Shown here in pieces: positions 7,301 through 14,999 of a stretch of DNA of 64,000 nt. The stretch covers positions 3,410,001 through 3,474,000 of the forward strand of contig OZ220747.1 in the NCBI GenBank assembly GCA_965117015.1, in the 5' to 3' direction. The notes beneath the pieces are model-generated. The model did not search any database. It was not told where the DNA came from and saw nothing but the letters and a program-made list of their open reading frames with translations. The translations under genes and the position numbers were made by a program. The DNA is from Aldehydirespirator sp965117015. Its GTDB lineage: Bacteria > Actinomycetota > Acidimicrobiia > Acidimicrobiales > Aldehydirespiratoraceae. Each line of letters starts with the position of its first letter. The stretch's first letter is position 1.

Positions 7301-9043
7301 TCAGGCCGCGCGGCGGCCCCGTACCAGGCGACCAGGCCGGGCTCCGGTGTCGACGCCATCGGCGCGTGTCTGGTCGCCTGCCACGATGGTGGCGGTGTAG
7401 CCGTCGGCGTGTTGCAGCAGGCGCCGGCCTCCGGCGGGCAAGTCGTGCACGAGACGGGGAGTTCGCAGGCTGATCCTGGCGTGGTCGATGACATTCAGGT
7501 CGGCCCGCTTGCCCGGCGCGACGACGCCCCGATCGTTCAGCCCGAACAGGGCGGCGGTGTCCTGCGTCTGCTTGCGCACCACCCATTCGAGCGGCAACTG
7601 GTCGCCCCGGCTGCGGTCCCGGGTCCAGTGGCTGATCATCGTGGTCGGCATCGAGGCGTCGCAGATCAGACCGCAGTGGGCGCCACCGTCGGAGAGGCCG
7701 ACAACGGCACGGGGATGGGTCAACTGCTCGCGGATCACGTCGTGGGTGCCGTCGACATAGTTGAACAGCGGCACCATCAGCAGGGCCCGGCCGTCCTCGG
7801 CGCAGAAGGCGTCGTAGGCGGCCTCGACGGGATCAACGCCGGCCGCGGCGGCTATCGCCGGGATCGAGCGGTCCGGTGTCGGCTCATAGTCGGGAGGGTT
7901 GCCGAGCACGTAGAGCTGGTCGAGCATCTTGGACACGAGCACACTCACGCCCTCCTGCATGCCGCCCCGGCGCTCGCCGTCGGCTTCGGAGAGGATGGCG
8001 GCTCGTACCGCCGGGTCGCGCAATCGCTCGATGCGCTCGTCGATCTCGAGGTGCTCGATGGCGCGGTAGCTGGGACGCAGGATGAAGGGATGGCTCGTCT
8101 GCCAGCCCGCCAGCAGACCGAACGGGCGCCCGGCCACCTGCGGATACAACTGCGCGCCCTCCTCCGCAGCTTGCAGGGACACCTCCATCAGCTCCCGCCA
8201 CAGGTCGGGCGCAGCGGGCACTTGCAGAAGGGCGAAGCTGACCGGCTGGTCGATCTCGGCCGACAGGCGCCTCATCCACTCGACTTCGGAGCGGGGCTTG
8301 ACGATGTCCTCCCCTGCCGATCCCACCGGTGCCAACTCGAACACCCCTCCCCCGCCGTCGCGCAGCCCGCGGCCCAGGCCGAACAACTCGTCGGTCGCCG
8401 CGAACGTTCCCGGCACGGGCTCGCCGTCCATGGCCTTGTGGGCCAGCGTGCGCGACGTCGACACACCCAGCGCGCCAGCGGACACCGCGTCGGCCACGAT
8501 GTGCTCCATGCGGGCGATCTCATCGGTGCCGGCCGGCTCGTTGCGGGCGCCGCGCTCGCCCATCACGTAGGCGCGGACCGCGCCGTGAGGGATCTGCGTT
8601 CCCACATCGATGGCCCAGCTGTGGCCGTCGAGGGCATCAAGGTAGTCGCCGAAGGACTCCCAGCCCCATGTGATCCCCTCTGACAGCGCGGCACCGGGGA
8701 TGTCCTCCACGCCCTCCATCAGCTGGATCAGCCACTCCTCGGTGCCAGGTCGGACCGGTGCGAAGCCCACCCCGCAGTTGCCCATGACGACGGTGGTCAC
8801 ACCGTGGCCCGAACTGGGCTCAAGCAGGTCGTCCCAGGTGGCCTGGCCGTCGTAGTGGGTGTGCACGTCCACGAAACCGGGAGTGACGATCTGGCCGGAG
8901 GCGTCGATGGTGCGGGCTGCATCGCCCGGCAGGTCAGGGCCGACGGCGACGATCTTGTCTCCCGCCACGGCCACGTCGGCGGGACGGGGCGGGTCGCCGG
9001 TGCCGTCCACCAGAAGCCCATCGCTGATCTTGAGGTCGTACAT
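7301..9043 (-). CDS. N-acyl-D-amino acid deacylase-family amidohydrolase
   Basis: A 580-residue metal-dependent hydrolase. It opens with the beta-sandwich segment DLKISDGLLVDGTG and the metal motif PGFVDVHTHYDGQ, then GVTTVVMGNCGVGFAPVR, the Cys region typical of D-aminoacylases. Later motifs are LSDGGAHCG, with the catalytic Asp, and KQTQDTAALFGLNDRGVVAPGKRADLNV. The family hydrolyses N-acyl-D-amino acids, but many uncharacterised actinobacterial members act on other amides. It is followed 9 bases later by the SDR gene and preceded by a peptide-type binding protein on the same strand, which may supply substrate (inference). Confidence 0.87.
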   Translation of the reverse strand: MYDLKISDGLLVDGTGDPPRPADVAVAGDKIVAVGPDLPGDAARTIDASGQIVTPGFVDVHTHYDGQATWDDLLEPSSGHGVTTVVMGNCGVGFAPVRPGTEEWLIQLMEGVEDIPGAALSEGITWGWESFGDYLDALDGHSWAIDVGTQIPHGAVRAYVMGERGARNEPAGTDEIARMEHIVADAVSAGALGVSTSRTLAHKAMDGEPVPGTFAATDELFGLGRGLRDGGGGVFELAPVGSAGEDIVKPRSEVEWMRRLSAEIDQPVSFALLQVPAAPDLWRELMEVSLQAAEEGAQLYPQVAGRPFGLLAGWQTSHPFILRPSYRAIEHLEIDERIERLRDPAVRAAILSEADGERRGGMQEGVSVLVSKMLDQLYVLGNPPDYEPTPDRSIPAIAAAAGVDPVEAAYDAFCAEDGRALLMVPLFNYVDGTHDVIREQLTHPRAVVGLSDGGAHCGLICDASMPTTMISHWTRDRSRGDQLPLEWVVRKQTQDTAALFGLNDRGVVAPGKRADLNVIDHARISLRTPRLVHDLPAGGRRLLQHADGYTATIVAGDQTRADGVDTGARPGRLVRGRRAA

Positions 9044-9085
9044 GGCTTGGACTCTAGAGGCCGGCGAGCGGCCAGTCCTCGCGGG

Positions 9086-11206
9086 CTACTGGTCGGTCCG
9101 GTACAGGTAGCGGGTGTCCCACAGGGCGTACAGGGTGGGGGTCGTGTTGCCGAAGACGTTTCGGGTGGCGGTGAGCCGCTCGGACAGAGTCGTGTAGATG
9201 AGGGGCAGGTTGGAGGCCGCGATCTCCTGGGCGTTCAGGTAGTACCGCACCCGCCGAGCGTGGTCGAGCTCCTGGCTTCCCAGTACGTACATCGCGTCGA
9301 TCTCGGCTTCCCAGTCGGTGGCCGGCTCGGGCTGGTTGGGGTACCACAGGTGCAGGTCCCCGGTGCTGTGCCACAGGGTGATCCCGCTGTAGGGGTCGGG
9401 GCCTCCGGTGAAGCCGATGACGATGGCCTCCCAGTCGTATGTGCTCGTCAGCTGGCCGACGAGTTCTCCGAAGTCGATCGCCTCGTAGTCCACCTTGAGC
9501 CCCAGAGCCTCCATTCCCTGCTGGATGATCTGGGTGACCTCCTGCCGCACGCTGTTGCCGGTGTTGGTCACCAGCCTGAACTCGATCGCATTGCCGCCGG
9601 AGTCCTCGCGGATCCCGTCGCCGTCGGTGTCGGTCCAGCCGAGGCCGTCGAGGATCGCGTTGGCCTTGTCCAGATCATAGGGATAGGTCCTGATGTCCGG
9701 ATTGTGGAAGTCGCCGGCCGAGGGGCTCACGGAGGACCACTGCGGATAGCCGAGGCCGTGCTGGACATCATCGATGATGGTGCTCTTGTCGATGCTGTGG
9801 GCCACGGCCTGGCGGAACTGGACGTTGGCGAACCAATCCAGCTTGTGGGCGGCGACGTAGGGCTCTCCGGTGTCGGGACTGACACCGGGATTGACGTTGA
9901 ACGTGAGGAATGTCGTGCCGAAGTTGGGCCCCCGCCGGTGGATCGTGAAGTCTCCCTCTTCCTGGAGGGGCTCGAGCTGTGCGTACTCCTCGCCCAGCAC
10001 GCCGTGCACATCGGAGTCGCCCGCCAGGAAGCTGGCGAGTTCGGCGTCGAGGTCTTCGACGACGTTGTGGACGATGCGGTCCAGGTACGGCAGGCGGTTG
10101 CCCTCGCCGTCGGTCAGCCAGTAGTTGGGGTTGCGGGCCAGGACCACTCGCTCACCGGGCTCGTAGCTCTCGATGGTGAATGGGCCGGTACCGATGATCT
10201 CCGCCGGGTCGGTGTCGATGTCCCACGTCTCGATGAAGGTTCCGTCGTCGACGTGGGGCTCGAGGATGTGCCTCGGGTATATGGCGGTGCCCATGGAGCG
10301 CAGGAAGGGAGCGAACTGCACCGGCAGGGTGAACTCGACGGTGTGGTCATCGATCACGGACACGGTCATACGGCTCTGCTGCCAGTCTCCGTTGGCGTCC
10401 AAGTACTGGAACTCGAAGGTCGAGCGGCCGCTGGCAGGAATGTCGTCGTTGTAGATGATCCGGTTGAAGGTGAAGTCCACATCGTGAGCAGTGAAGGGCT
10501 CGCCGTCGTGCCAGGTGACGTCTTGCCGCAGGTAGAAAGTCCACGTCAGACCGTCTTCAGAGCGCTCCCAGGACTCGGCCAGTTCGGGCTCCACTGCATC
10601 GGTCAGCCATGAGGTCAAGGTGAGTCCCTCGAAGAGGTACCCCAGCACTCCCGATGATGAAGCATCGTTGGAGATGGCCAGGTTGAAGGTGAGCGGCTCG
10701 GAGATGGTGGCGATGGTGAGCGCGCCCCCGGGAGCGCCGATCGAGTACTCGAACTGCTCGGCGTTCCGCTTGAGGCGGTCCACGGTCGACATGTCCTCGG
10801 GTGTGGCAGCCTCGTCGACGGGCTCAGGCTCCTCCGCCAGCTCAGGCTCCTCCGCCGGCTCAGAGTCCTCGACCGGCTCAGGCTCCTCCGCCGGCTCAGA
10901 GTCCTCGACCGGCTCAGGCTCCTCCGCCGGCTCAGAGTCCTCGACGGGCTCAGGCTCCTCTGCCGGCTCAGGCTCCTCTGCCGGCTCAGGCTCCTCTACC
11001 GGCTCAAGCTCCTCTACCGGCTCAGAGTCCTCCGCCGGCTCAAGCTCCTCGACCGGCTCAGAGTCCTCTACCGGCGCAGCATCCTCGACCGACGCAATAT
11101 TGCCAGTCACCGGAGCGTCGGTACTCTGGCCGCCCGAGCATGCAACAACCAACAGCACAGCCGCAGCCATAGAAGTGAGAAGCACCGGCCTGGGAATGAG
11201 TCTCAT
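9086..11206 (-). CDS. ABC transporter substrate-binding lipoprotein, family 5 (peptide/nickel type)
   Basis: A 706-residue extracytoplasmic solute-binding protein. The signal peptide ends in the lipobox LVVAC, with Cys23 as lipid anchor. Residues about 40-130 are an acidic Glu-Pro repeat linker (separate entry). The SBP_bac_5 core then begins (GGALTIATISEPLTFNLAIS) and runs through LAESWERSEDGLTWTFYLR to the end. The ATG at 11206 is chosen because it starts the signal peptide; the open frame continues upstream but only as an antisense shadow of the hydrolase gene. No permease or ATPase genes are adjacent, so its membrane partners are elsewhere. It is divergent from the hydrolase with only 33 bases between starts. 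Confidence 0.92.
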   Translation of the reverse strand: MRLIPRPVLLTSMAAAVLLVVACSGGQSTDAPVTGNIASVEDAAPVEDSEPVEELEPAEDSEPVEELEPVEEPEPAEEPEPAEEPEPVEDSEPAEEPEPVEDSEPAEEPEPVEDSEPAEEPELAEEPEPVDEAATPEDMSTVDRLKRNAEQFEYSIGAPGGALTIATISEPLTFNLAISNDASSSGVLGYLFEGLTLTSWLTDAVEPELAESWERSEDGLTWTFYLRQDVTWHDGEPFTAHDVDFTFNRIIYNDDIPASGRSTFEFQYLDANGDWQQSRMTVSVIDDHTVEFTLPVQFAPFLRSMGTAIYPRHILEPHVDDGTFIETWDIDTDPAEIIGTGPFTIESYEPGERVVLARNPNYWLTDGEGNRLPYLDRIVHNVVEDLDAELASFLAGDSDVHGVLGEEYAQLEPLQEEGDFTIHRRGPNFGTTFLTFNVNPGVSPDTGEPYVAAHKLDWFANVQFRQAVAHSIDKSTIIDDVQHGLGYPQWSSVSPSAGDFHNPDIRTYPYDLDKANAILDGLGWTDTDGDGIREDSGGNAIEFRLVTNTGNSVRQEVTQIIQQGMEALGLKVDYEAIDFGELVGQLTSTYDWEAIVIGFTGGPDPYSGITLWHSTGDLHLWYPNQPEPATDWEAEIDAMYVLGSQELDHARRVRYYLNAQEIAASNLPLIYTTLSERLTATRNVFGNTTPTLYALWDTRYLYRTDQ
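10817..11078 (-). repeat. Tandem Glu-Pro codon repeat in the binding-protein linker
   Basis: Imperfect tandem units of 12, 18 and 36 bases built on ggctcaggctcctccgcc and ggctcagagtcctcgacc encode EPEPAEE / EPVEDS blocks. Long stretches recur identically at 36-base intervals between about 10865 and 10940. The repeat lies between the lipid anchor and the folded domain, so it probably forms an extended, acidic cell-wall spacer whose length can change by slippage. Confidence 0.9.
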
Positions 11207-11239
11207 GCAGCAGAACGCTACCTCACGGGGAGTACTCCG

Positions 11240-12019
11240 ATGACCGCCGCACCCACCACCGAGCGCTTCGAGTTCGCGGGCGGGGCCGGGGCGAGGCTGG
11301 CGGGCGTGCTTCACCGGCCCGGCAATGGCACGACGGTGGTCGGCGCGGCCCTGCTGTGCCACTGCTTCACATGCTCCAAGGACCTGTTCACCACCACCCG
11401 GATCGCCAAGGGATTGGCAGGCGGCGGCTACCTGACGCTGGCCTTCGACTTCACCGGCTTGGGTGAGAGCGGGGGCGAGCTGGACGAGACCACGGTCGCC
11501 ACCAACGTCAGCGACATCACTGCGGCTGCTGTGGCCCTGATCCGCCGCGGGGCCGGGCCCTGCGTGCTGATCGGGCACAGCCTGGGCGGGGCGGCCGCGG
11601 TGCTGGCCGCGTCCCGCCTGCACACCGTGGCCCAGGTTGTGGCGGTCGCCTCCCCGGCCTCGGTGGCCCACGTGGAGCATCTGTTCTCCGACGATGCGCT
11701 GGCGCAGATCCGCTCCCAGGGATCGGGCGAGGTGAGGATCGGGCCCAATCCGGTGAGGATCGGTCGGGACTTCCTCGACGACCTGCACCAACACGATGTG
11801 GCTGCCGCTGCGGCCTCGCTGGGCCGGCCCATGCTGGTGGTCCAGGCCGGAGCCGACACGGTGGTGGGACACGAGCAGACCGAGGCGCTGGCCCGGGCCG
11901 GCTCGGCCACCCTGCACACCATCGCCGGCGCCGACCACCTCTTCACCGACCGCCGCCATTCCGACGAACTGGTCCTGACCATCCTCGACTGGCTGTCAGG
12001 CGTCAGGGCCGGGGCCTGA
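11240..12019 (+). CDS. Alpha/beta-fold hydrolase
   Basis: A 259-residue serine hydrolase. The nucleophile elbow GHSLGG places Ser114, the acid is probably Asp in QAGADTVV and the His lies in IAGADHLF. The oxyanion segment is LLCHCFTCSKDL. This sequence type is the hydrolase half often fused to, or adjacent to, OsmC domains; no OsmC domain is present here. Ribosome site GGGGAG precedes the ATG. The gene is divergent from the binding lipoprotein and 68 bases upstream of imuA, with its stop at 12019 before the SOS box. The natural substrate is unknown. Confidence 0.85.
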   Translation: MTAAPTTERFEFAGGAGARLAGVLHRPGNGTTVVGAALLCHCFTCSKDLFTTTRIAKGLAGGGYLTLAFDFTGLGESGGELDETTVATNVSDITAAAVALIRRGAGPCVLIGHSLGGAAAVLAASRLHTVAQVVAVASPASVAHVEHLFSDDALAQIRSQGSGEVRIGPNPVRIGRDFLDDLHQHDVAAAAASLGRPMLVVQAGADTVVGHEQTEALARAGSATLHTIAGADHLFTDRRHSDELVLTILDWLSGVRAGA

Positions 12020-12061
12020 TCGCTCCGGAACTCGACGGGGTCGGTTCCAACTAGCTAAAAA

Positions 12062-12081
12062 CGAACATATGTTTGTATAGT
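12062..12081 (+). promoter_or_regulatory. SOS box and -10 element of imuA
   Basis: CGAACATATGTTTG (12062-12075) differs by one base from the actinobacterial LexA site CGAAC-N4-GTTCG. It is followed directly by the -10 hexamer TATAGT (12076-12081). Six bases later comes the imuA ATG, so transcription probably starts at or next to the start codon (leaderless mRNA). Confidence 0.8.
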
Positions 12082-12087
12082 GGGCCG

Positions 12088-12831
12088 ATGGCGGACCCAT
12101 CCACGGCGCGGGTGCTTCCCGACCGGTCCGACGCGCTTGCCGGAGGAGCCCACGAGCGGCGGATTCCGGTGGAGGGGGCGCTGGCGTCGCTGCTGCCGGA
12201 GGGCAGCATCCGGCGGGGCACCGCGGTGGCGGTCGGTGGCCACGGTTCGATAACGCTGGCGGTGGCGCTGGCGGCCGAGGCCTCCCGGCAGGGCGGCTGG
12301 GTGGCCGTGGTGGGGATGGCCGACCTGGGCGTGGCCGCTCTGGCCGAGAGAGGCGTCGACTTGGGTCGCTGTGCCCTGATCGATCTGCCTACAGCGACCA
12401 GGGGCGGGAGCCTGACCGCGGACGTGCTGGGCGCGGTGGTGGGCGGATTCGATCTCGTGCTGCTGGGACCCTCGATCCGGATGGCGGGTACGACGGCGCG
12501 GCGGCTGCTGGCCCGGGTGCGCGAGCACGGCGCCACGCTGGTCTGCGCTCTCGGCGGCGCCTCGACAGACATCGTGGCCGGCCTGCAGCCGGAAATCCGG
12601 TTGATGATCGAGCAGACGCGGTGGACGGGCATCGACAGCGGGCACGGACGGCTGCTGGCCCGCCAGGCGGAGGTGACCGTCGGAGGCCGGGGCGCGGCGT
12701 CCCGACCCCGCCGGGTGCTGATGTGGCTGCCCTCGGAGGACGGCCGGGTGGCCTGTGCGGATCCCGTCCGGGCCTCCACGTTCGCTTTCGACTGCGATCT
12801 AGAAGACCTCAGAGAACCTCGAGCGGGCTAG
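12088..12831 (+). CDS. imuA: ImuA-like mutasome protein
   Basis: A 247-residue RecA-fold protein of the actinobacterial ImuA' type, an accessory factor in SOS mutagenesis working with ImuB and DnaE2. The segment RRGTAVAVGGHGSITLAVAL occupies the position of the Walker A loop but lacks the GKT/S signature, as expected for this family, so ATP binding is doubtful. The ATG at 12088 is chosen because the SOS-regulated -10 box ends 6 bases before it; an in-frame TTG five codons upstream lies inside the SOS box. Followed after 20 bases by imuB. Confidence 0.85.
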   Translation: MADPSTARVLPDRSDALAGGAHERRIPVEGALASLLPEGSIRRGTAVAVGGHGSITLAVALAAEASRQGGWVAVVGMADLGVAALAERGVDLGRCALIDLPTATRGGSLTADVLGAVVGGFDLVLLGPSIRMAGTTARRLLARVREHGATLVCALGGASTDIVAGLQPEIRLMIEQTRWTGIDSGHGRLLARQAEVTVGGRGAASRPRRVLMWLPSEDGRVACADPVRASTFAFDCDLEDLREPRAG

Positions 12832-12851
12832 CTCGATCCGGCAACGTATCG

Positions 12852-14318
12852 ATGGCCCGCGAACCCTCGCTCCCCCAACCCCTGGCACCGCCCGAACGGA
12901 TGGTGGTCGTGCGCCTCAGTGCCACCCATGTTGACGACTGGGAGCCAGTGGCCGCAGCGCTGGAGCAGTTCACTCCCCTGGCCGAGGCATTGCGGCCCGG
13001 ATTGCATGCCTTCGGGGCGAGAGGTCCATCGCGCTTCTTCGGCGGCGAGCGGGCTCTGGCCGAGCTTGTCGCCAAGGCGGTCGCCAGCGCTTTGCCGTCA
13101 GCATCGAAAGCCGGAGTAGGCGTGGCCGACAGCCTATTCGCGGCTGGCCTGGCCGCCCGAGCGGCTGCTGTCTCCACTGACGTCCTAGTGGTCCCACCCA
13201 AGCAGAGCCAACCGTTCCTGGGCGATCTGCCATTGATCTCTCTGTCCGATCCGGTCTCGCCGCTGCACGGCGATGAGGACCGCGCCGAGGCATTGCTCGA
13301 TGTGCTATGGCGGCTGGGGATTCGGACGCTGGGTGATCTGGCTGCGCTGAGCGAGGCCGATGTGCTGGGGCGCTTCGGCTGGCTGGGACTGCTGGCCCAC
13401 CGTCTGGCCTGGGGGCTCGACGATCACCCGCTACAGACTGAAGTCGTCGGTGAAGATGCAGACGCCGTGGCCGAAATCGATCCGCCCGCCGACCGGATCG
13501 AGACGGTGGCGTTCACAGCCAGGGCGCTGGCCGACGACATGCTGGCCCGGCTGAACCGTGACGGCCTGGACTGCATGTGCGTCGACATCGAGGCCCATTC
13601 CGCCAGCGGCCATGCCAGTCACCGCCGCTGGCGTCACGAATTCCGCTTCAACGCGCCAGCCGTGGTCGACCGGGTTCGCTGGCAGCTGGAGGGCTGGTAC
13701 CGGTCTCCCGAGCGTCCCACTGGTCCAATCACGCTTATCCGGATGACCCCCTGCGTGGTGGCTCCCTCCGACGGACGGCAGCTCGGGATGTGGGGCGCGA
13801 CGAGCGCGACCGACGAGCGGGCGGCCAGGGTGCTGGCCCGGGTGCAAGGTCTGCTGGGAGTCGAGGCGGTGACCGTACCCCGCCTGGCCAGCGGGCGCCG
13901 CCCGGCCGATACCGGCCGTCGGCTGCCTTATGACGCTGCCGCCCGCTCCCAGGAGGCCAAGAAGACCAAGAAGAAGGCCAAGGCCGCGGACGCCCCCTGG
14001 CCGGGACGGCTGCCGCCGCCCCAGCCCGCGGTGGTGCTGGCCCAGCCTGAGCCGATCACGGTCACCGACTGCGGGGGCGCGCCCGTCACCGTCGGCGGCC
14101 GGGGCGAGGCGAGTGCACCGCCGTGGCAAGTGACGAACTCGAGGGGCGACCGTCGAAGGGTCGTGTCCTGGACAGGTCCGTGGCCGCTGGACGAACGCTG
14201 GTGGCGTCCGTCCGTCCGCCGCCGCCAGGCCCGTTTCCAAATGGTCCTCGACGATGGCTCGGCCCATCTGTGCGTGCTGGAGTCCGGCCGCTGGTGGCGC
14301 GAGGCCACCTACGACTAA
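12852..14318 (+). CDS. imuB: ImuB-like Y-family polymerase homologue with short N-terminus
   Basis: A 488-residue protein of the inactive Y-family polymerase branch that links DnaE2 to the clamp. Recognisable segments are FGARGPSRFFGGERALAELV, LLDVLWRLGIRTLGDLAAL (helix-hairpin-helix region) and the terminal RRRQARFQMVLDDGSAHLCV with WWREATYD. Compared with other ImuB proteins as I know them, the first part seems missing. The N-terminal strand and the CSxxAR...RR.AQ..CP region (about 60-70 residues) are absent, and the protein opens near the DDWEPVAAALEQFTPL segment. Only 20 bases separate it from imuA, so there is no room for the missing part. It shares the imuA promoter. Confidence 0.85.
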   Translation: MAREPSLPQPLAPPERMVVVRLSATHVDDWEPVAAALEQFTPLAEALRPGLHAFGARGPSRFFGGERALAELVAKAVASALPSASKAGVGVADSLFAAGLAARAAAVSTDVLVVPPKQSQPFLGDLPLISLSDPVSPLHGDEDRAEALLDVLWRLGIRTLGDLAALSEADVLGRFGWLGLLAHRLAWGLDDHPLQTEVVGEDADAVAEIDPPADRIETVAFTARALADDMLARLNRDGLDCMCVDIEAHSASGHASHRRWRHEFRFNAPAVVDRVRWQLEGWYRSPERPTGPITLIRMTPCVVAPSDGRQLGMWGATSATDERAARVLARVQGLLGVEAVTVPRLASGRRPADTGRRLPYDAAARSQEAKKTKKKAKAADAPWPGRLPPPQPAVVLAQPEPITVTDCGGAPVTVGGRGEASAPPWQVTNSRGDRRRVVSWTGPWPLDERWWRPSVRRRQARFQMVLDDGSAHLCVLESGRWWREATYD

Positions 14319-14335
14319 CTGCGCAGCCGATGACT

Positions 14336-14359
14336 GAGCAGCCGAGCGGTTAGCTGCTC
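14336..14359. terminator. Hairpin between convergent imuB and hicB
   Basis: GAGCAGC and GCTGCTC form a 7-bp stem around a 10-base loop, 18 bases after the imuB stop and overlapping the hicB stop codon. It could end transcription from both sides. There is no T-tract, so confidence is low. Confidence 0.35.
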
Positions 14360-14601
14360 CGAGCAGTCACCGTGTCGAGTCGCGCCGCGTCGTACAACTC
14401 CCAGGGGAGCGGGAGAGGTAGCGACTCGCCATTGGCTCTCATATCGGACACGATGTCGGCCACTAGGGATCGAATGCCGCTCGAAGCCTCGACCTCTGTG
14501 GGCGCCAAATGGCTCACCAGCAAGAACCCATTGCACGCGCCCACCCAGGCGTCATCATCTTCCGACCAGGAAGTGCGATACTCGTAGCCTGGATCATCCA
14601 T
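14350..14601 (-). CDS. hicB: HicB-family antitoxin
   Basis: An 83-residue antitoxin that neutralises HicA and usually represses its own operon. The sequence YEYRTSWSEDDDAWVGACNG and LAPTEVEASSGIRSLVADIV follows the HicB partial RNase H fold of the short type. No C-terminal ribbon-helix-helix domain is visible, so DNA binding may be weak or indirect. The ATG at 14601 lies inside the end of hicA (8-base overlap) with a GGAGG ribosome site in the hicA coding sequence. It is convergent with imuB. Confidence 0.85.
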   Translation of the reverse strand: MDDPGYEYRTSWSEDDDAWVGACNGFLLVSHLAPTEVEASSGIRSLVADIVSDMRANGESLPLPLPWELYDAARLDTVTARSS

Positions 14602-14851
14602 CGTTTGCCTCCTTGAGATAGATGGCAAGCAGAACCTGCCGAACCTGGTAGGGCTTGGCCTCCCCGTGATGATTCTGGATGTTCACTCTCGGCATGCCCC
14701 GCCAAGGAGTGCGATAGATCAGATGGCTCCCCTTCCGGCGAGGCTCCCCGAAGTATAGGCGGCACACTTTGGCAAGATCGGAGAATCGGACCCCCGTCTG
14801 GCTCCTTCGCCATCTTGTGATCATCTCCTGAGCCCTCTCGAACTCCGTCAC
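14594..14851 (-). CDS. hicA: HicA-family mRNA interferase toxin
   Basis: An 85-residue double-stranded-RNA-binding-fold ribonuclease that cleaves mRNA when HicB is lost. The family motif RRKGSHLIYR contains the catalytic His43; the C-terminal half AKPYQVRQVLLAI closes the fold. The GTG at 14851 is chosen because GGAGG lies 6 bases upstream; an earlier GTG (14878) has none. Translation is coupled to hicB through an ATGGATGA overlap. The pair lies antisense between imuB and dnaE2, in a locally AT-rich stretch. Confidence 0.88.
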   Translation of the reverse strand: MTEFERAQEMITRWRRSQTGVRFSDLAKVCRLYFGEPRRKGSHLIYRTPWRGMPRVNIQNHHGEAKPYQVRQVLLAIYLKEANDG

Positions 14852-14906
14852 TTCGATCCTCCAACCTGAGAGCCGCACACAGCTGCGATACCACTAGAAT
14901 ATTGAC

Positions 14907-14928
14907 ATGATATATAACTAAATATCAT
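14907..14928 (-). promoter_or_regulatory. Probable hicAB promoter/operator
   Basis: ATGATAT (14907-14913) and ATATCAT (14922-14928) form a 7-bp inverted repeat with an 8-base spacer in the most AT-rich 50 bases of the window. On the minus strand TTGAAT and TATATC-like hexamers lie here. It probably carries the hicAB promoter with an autoregulatory site. The SOS box of dnaE2 begins 40 bases further on. Confidence 0.45.
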
Positions 14929-14967
14929 TTTAATTCAAGTAAGAACGTCCGTCACGGAGTGAAATGA

Positions 14968-14993
14968 CGAACACATGTTCGCTCAACTAGAGT
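14968..14993 (+). promoter_or_regulatory. SOS box and -10 element of dnaE2
   Basis: CGAACACATGTTCG (14968-14981) is a perfect actinobacterial LexA site. The -10 hexamer TAGAGT (14988-14993) ends exactly 6 bases before the dnaE2 ATG, the same spacing as in imuA, again predicting a leaderless transcript. Confidence 0.85.
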
Positions 14994-14999
14994 CTAGGG

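Noticed and set aside
10817..11078. Regular repeats that could suggest a CRISPR array
   Set aside because: Units are in frame with a coding gene, have no unique spacers and encode a Glu-Pro linker; no cas genes are present.
9086..11959. A 957-residue open frame covering the binding protein and extending over the hydrolase gene
   Set aside because: The part upstream of 11206 is antisense to a clear alpha/beta hydrolase and shows no family similarity; a signal peptide with lipobox begins exactly at 11206.
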